DNA from: CALDTK01 sp965213735 | Lineage (GTDB): Bacteria > Bacteroidota > Bacteroidia > Chitinophagales > Saprospiraceae | DNA length: 64,000 bases | NCBI GenBank assembly: GCA_965213735.1 | Contig: CBDCAB010000005.1 | Span: 1,860,001 to 1,924,000, forward strand | Direction of reading: 5' to 3' | Shown: positions 60,842 to 64,000 of the stretch, in pieces | Layout of the letters: each line of letters begins with the position of its first letter | Numbering within the stretch: position 1 is the first letter of the stretch | Made by a program: the position numbers and the translations under genes | Notes under the pieces: model-generated | Told to the model about the DNA's origin: nothing | Seen by the model: only the letters and a program-made list of their open reading frames with translations | The model's database searches: none

Positions 60842-63328
60842 ATGGCTCAACCCAAACCGAGTTCATCCGCAGCGGCTGGTAGCGCCACGCGGGTTAAGCG
60901 GTGGCTACTCCGGCAGCGCCAGCAGTCTCCACGCGTATTTTGGTCTGCTGTGGCACTACTTGGGCTGCTGCTGCTTGCATTCCTGCTCGTGGTGGGACTG
61001 ATTTTAGCAGTTTGGCTAGGAGCATTTGGCAGCTTGCCGAATCGCGCGACCCTGGCTGCAATCGAAAATCCTGAAGCGAGTTATCTACTCGACCGCAACG
61101 GCGAGGTGCTGAGTCGCTATTACCTCCAAAATCGAGAAATCGCCGAACTCGATGAAATTCCTCCGGTCCTCATAGAAGCACTCGTTTCTACGGAAGATGA
61201 GCGATTCTTTCAGCACCACGGAATCGATTGGCAGGCGACGGCGCGCGCCATTATCTACTCAGTTGTTTTGCGAAAGCGCGAACAAGGCGGTGGCTCTACC
61301 CTCAGCCAACAGCTGGCCAAGCAGCATTTCCCCAGAGCCGAGGGCAAAGGCGGACTAGTCGTAGCCAAAATTAAAGAAGCCTTCGTTGCTAATCGACTCG
61401 AAGATGAATTCGATAAGGAGGAGCTATTAGCACTCTACTTAAATACCGTCGATTATGGTGAAAATATGTATGGTGTAAAAGTAGCGGCTCAACGATTTTT
61501 TGGAGCAGATTTGTATGACCTCACAACCGAACAAGCTGCTGTACTTGTGGGAATGCTTAAGGCTACGACAGCTTACAACCCGGTGCTGCACCCGCAAAAG
61601 GCACTCGGAAGGCGCAACCTCGTGCTACGGCGCATGCTCGGGCAAGACTTTATCACTAAAGAAGCCTACGATACGTTGACGCAGCTGCCGCTGGTGGTGC
61701 AGGAAGGTAAGTCGAGTATTCTTGCCCAGACCTCGCACTTGAGTCAGCGAGCCAAGACAGACGTTAATAATATTCTTGTCGGTTTGGCGGAGACTAGTAA
61801 AGGAAATTTAGACTTATACACCAGCGGCCTGCGCGTTTATACAACTATTGACCAGGCTACTCAGGAGATGGCGGAGGCTGCGGTAAAAGCCACATTAGCA
61901 GAGTTGCAGCCTAAGTTTTTTGAGCATTGGGCCGGGCGTAAACCTAGTGGTTTTGATGCTCTGCTCGCGGAGGCCATCCGTAGCAGCCACCGCTACCAAC
62001 AGCTGTTGGAGCAGGGGAAAAGTGATGCGGTCGCGATGGCTAGTTTTGGCGAAAGCAGAACCATCACTTATAGCTCGCTGGCCGCACTACCTGCGGGCGA
62101 GCGGCAGGGCACTTGGAGCGATAGCGTGCGCGCAGAACTGTTGCGGCTACGTGCTGGATTTGTAGTGGCAGATGCGAAGGCGCAAGAATTGCGGGCCTAC
62201 GTGGGAGGGAGTGATTACCAGGCTGTGCCTTTTGACGGTGCGGCGGCACGTAGGCAAGTGGGTTCTACCTTTAAGCCGCTGGTATATGCTGCTGCTATAG
62301 AGAAGGGCGTAGCTGCCTGCGATTATTGGCCGAATGAGTTGCGCACCTACACCGACTTTAAGGAGTGGACGCCGGAAAATGCCGATGGCGAGTATGGCGG
62401 AGAGTACAGCACTATTGGCGGCCTCGTGAACTCGGTAAATACGGTGGCGGTACAGCTCGCATTTCGTGCTGGACCGGAATATGTGCAGCAATTAGCTGAG
62501 CAGATAGGACTCGCGGGGGTGCCAGCCGAGCCGAGTATTGCGCTAGGCACACCGAGTCTGAGTGCGGAGGACATGGTGCGGCTTTATGGCATGTTTGTGC
62601 GACAAGGGACGGTGCCGCGCTATCAACTCGTGACGCGAATCGAGACGCGACTGGGAGAGGTGCTCTATGAGGCAGAGGCGCCGCGGCAGCGCAAGCAGGT
62701 AGTGAGCCGGCGGACAGCTGAGTTGCTTGACTATGCACTGCGCCAGGTGGCGTTGCGGGGTACAGGTTCGAGTTTGTACAGCCGCTTTGGGGTGCAGAGT
62801 GAGGTAGCTGGCAAGACGGGTACCACACAGAATCAGGCGGATGGGTGGTTTTGTGGGTACACAGATAATGTGGTGGTGGGTGCTTGGGTGGGTGGTGCGT
62901 ATCCTGCTATTCGCTGGCGCAGCCTGTCGCTAGGGCAGGGTGCGCGCACGGCGCTGCCTATTGTTGGAAGGTTTTTGCGTAGTTATGAGCGTAAGTACGG
63001 GGTGAGTCAGCTGCCTGAACTTCAGGAGGATATCCTGCTCGATACGGAGTGTGATGATTTCATCGATCTAGCAAGTGATAGTTTGCTTAATGATGAGCGG
63101 GTAAACTTTGCAGAAATTTTTGAAGATTTATTTCGGAAGCGTCGCAAGCGGGAGCAGGCTCGGGTGCCTGTTGATAAGGATGAGCGCGAGCGTCGCAATC
63201 AGGCATTAGCCGAGCGCCGGCGGCAGCGCGAAGAAGCACTTCGTGATGCTGAGCGTGATCGCCGTAGGGAAGAGCGCCGCGAGCGCAGGCGTGCTGCTCT
63301 GGAGAAAATATTTGGGGAGCCGGATTGA
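60842..63328 (+). CDS. Class A penicillin-binding protein 1A, tandem paralog
   Basis: 828 residues. Membrane anchor at about 33-60, GT51 Glu118 (VSTEDERFFQHHGIDW), GGGSTLSQQLAK, SxxK in QVGSTFKP, SxN in NSVNTVAVQL and AGKTGTTQNQADGWFCG. All catalytic motifs are intact. The C-terminus is a highly charged Arg/Glu coiled stretch (about 765-825), different from the acidic tail of the first PBP; such tails may bind different partners. The gap to the upstream gene is 36 bases. Confidence 0.95.
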   Translation: MAQPKPSSSAAAGSATRVKRWLLRQRQQSPRVFWSAVALLGLLLLAFLLVVGLILAVWLGAFGSLPNRATLAAIENPEASYLLDRNGEVLSRYYLQNREIAELDEIPPVLIEALVSTEDERFFQHHGIDWQATARAIIYSVVLRKREQGGGSTLSQQLAKQHFPRAEGKGGLVVAKIKEAFVANRLEDEFDKEELLALYLNTVDYGENMYGVKVAAQRFFGADLYDLTTEQAAVLVGMLKATTAYNPVLHPQKALGRRNLVLRRMLGQDFITKEAYDTLTQLPLVVQEGKSSILAQTSHLSQRAKTDVNNILVGLAETSKGNLDLYTSGLRVYTTIDQATQEMAEAAVKATLAELQPKFFEHWAGRKPSGFDALLAEAIRSSHRYQQLLEQGKSDAVAMASFGESRTITYSSLAALPAGERQGTWSDSVRAELLRLRAGFVVADAKAQELRAYVGGSDYQAVPFDGAAARRQVGSTFKPLVYAAAIEKGVAACDYWPNELRTYTDFKEWTPENADGEYGGEYSTIGGLVNSVNTVAVQLAFRAGPEYVQQLAEQIGLAGVPAEPSIALGTPSLSAEDMVRLYGMFVRQGTVPRYQLVTRIETRLGEVLYEAEAPRQRKQVVSRRTAELLDYALRQVALRGTGSSLYSRFGVQSEVAGKTGTTQNQADGWFCGYTDNVVVGAWVGGAYPAIRWRSLSLGQGARTALPIVGRFLRSYERKYGVSQLPELQEDILLDTECDDFIDLASDSLLNDERVNFAEIFEDLFRKRRKREQARVPVDKDERERRNQALAERRRQREEALRDAERDRRREERRERRRAALEKIFGEPD
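62043..62056 (+). repeat. Interspersed 14-mer GTTTTGGCGAAAGC, copy 11
   Basis: Exact copy inside the second PBP gene, read S-F-G-E-S, at a position that does not align with the copy in the first PBP. Confidence 0.8.
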
Positions 63329-63350
63329 GATAACTTTCGCCACACGCCCT

Positions 63351-64000
63351 CTACCTACTCCTATCCTTGCCGAGCAGCGTAAAGCGTAGCTCAGGAAAAT
63401 TGGCAGCAAGTGTGTTTCTGTCTCCATCGAGGCTGGTGTTGAATCGCATGCTACCAGACACATAAATCCTTGGCTGGATCGCATATCTAACAATTGGAGC
63501 AAAGCCAAAGTAAGAGCGCGACAATCGACGGTGGCCCGCATCATTGAAGTAGGTGTAGTTGCTATGCGAATAGCTCAGCTCAGCCAACAGGCGTATACGA
63601 TTAGTATATACAGGTATATCGTACCTCGTAAAGACACCAGCGAAATAATATTGATCCCTTCGTTGAATGTCAACCTCGTCTGAAATTGAGCCGATTGCAT
63701 CGAGGACACTTGCCGTCACACCCACCTCAAAATTGTGCGGAAGCAAAAGACCTCCGGCAATGGTATAATATACAGGGTGCTCATTAATAAACCCTTCACC
63801 ATTGGGGTTTTCCTCTTCCTGAGGCGCATATCCAATACCCGCTTCGACAAACACCGCCTGCCGAGGCTTTAGGTAGCGTGGTGAGCCTTCAGCGACCGGC
63901 GCCCGCTTGTGAGCTCCCGCCAGGTGCTTTGTCTCGGGCCAATGCGTCAGCTTCGTGAAGGTGAAATGACTAGTCCAGGAGACTGCCACATTATTGGAGT
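63351..64000 (-). CDS. Outer-membrane beta-barrel protein, N-terminus outside the window
   Basis: The frame is open to the right edge, so the first residues are missing; the GTG at 63989 is not a convincing start. The visible part has amphipathic strands with aromatic girdle residues (FVEAGIGYAPQ, YYFAGVFTRYDIPV, RLLAELSYSHSNYTYF) and ends in FPELRFTLLGKDRSR. The layout suggests an outer-membrane barrel of unknown function. Convergent with the PBP pair. Confidence 0.65.
   Translation of the reverse strand, partial: SNNVAVSWTSHFTFTKLTHWPETKHLAGAHKRAPVAEGSPRYLKPRQAVFVEAGIGYAPQEEENPNGEGFINEHPVYYTIAGGLLLPHNFEVGVTASVLDAIGSISDEVDIQRRDQYYFAGVFTRYDIPVYTNRIRLLAELSYSHSNYTYFNDAGHRRLSRSYFGFAPIVRYAIQPRIYVSGSMRFNTSLDGDRNTLAANFPELRFTLLGKDRSR

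Overview
The window looks like a chromosomal segment of a Bacteroidota bacterium, most likely from the Saprospiria/Lewinella side of the phylum. The evidence is several secreted proteins ending in type IX secretion (T9SS) sorting domains, a TonB-receptor/DUF4249 lipoprotein pair, a bacteriophytochrome with its own heme oxygenase, a LytTR regulator, and a textbook Bacteroidota promoter (TTTG-N19-TACATTTG) upstream of one gene. The species assignment is inference; no rRNA or tRNA gene was found.

Layout. 0-3.8 kb: an SDR dehydrogenase running off the left edge, a stand-alone receiver protein, a LytTR DNA-binding protein, a helix-hairpin-helix protein and an alpha/beta hydrolase. 3.8-17 kb: a 2137-residue multidomain T9SS protein, a TonB receptor, a YtxJ-like bacillithiol protein, a CrtA-like carotenoid oxygenase, a fused beta-oxidation enzyme and a T9SS protein. 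16.8-20.1 kb: a red-light sensing cassette (heme oxygenase, response regulator, bacteriophytochrome kinase). 20.2-21 kb: a repeat field. 21.1-27 kb: two T9SS proteins with closely related C-termini. 27.2-34.7 kb: UvrD/PcrA helicase, a beta-propeller/outer-membrane protein and a glycosyltransferase. 34.7-36.7 kb: a broken ATPase gene and a cluster of hairpin repeats. 36.7-48.1 kb: M14 carboxypeptidase, DUF4143 ATPase, TonB receptor/DUF4249, two tandem cyclophilins, polyphosphate glucokinase, a degenerate M48-like lipoprotein and a TPR protein. 48.1-56.3 kb: an accessory island. 56.3-64 kb: fabF/acpP, a 42-residue membrane protein, tandem class A PBPs and an outer-membrane protein running off the right edge.

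The island at 48.1-56.3 kb holds an orphan gene between two cloverleaf-like repeats, a YefM/YoeB toxin-antitoxin pair, an IS66 element (50703-53287) with defined terminal repeats, a polymorphic-toxin-like gene with a candidate immunity partner, an ORF6N gene broken by an in-frame TGA, and a GC-rich tract full of hairpins. It is bracketed by short direct repeats.

Two signals stand out as undescribed. First, the 14-mer GTTTTGGCGAAAGC occurs 11 times exactly (four more with one mismatch), always inside genes but on either strand and in at least three reading frames. The bias therefore acts on DNA, and a DNA-uptake-like or recombination signal is a reasonable hypothesis. Second, a 24-bp palindromic element has inserted at least three times into the IS66 genes; at two sites removing 26 bp (the element plus a duplicated CG) restores the transposase reading frame exactly, so it behaves as a very small mobile element.
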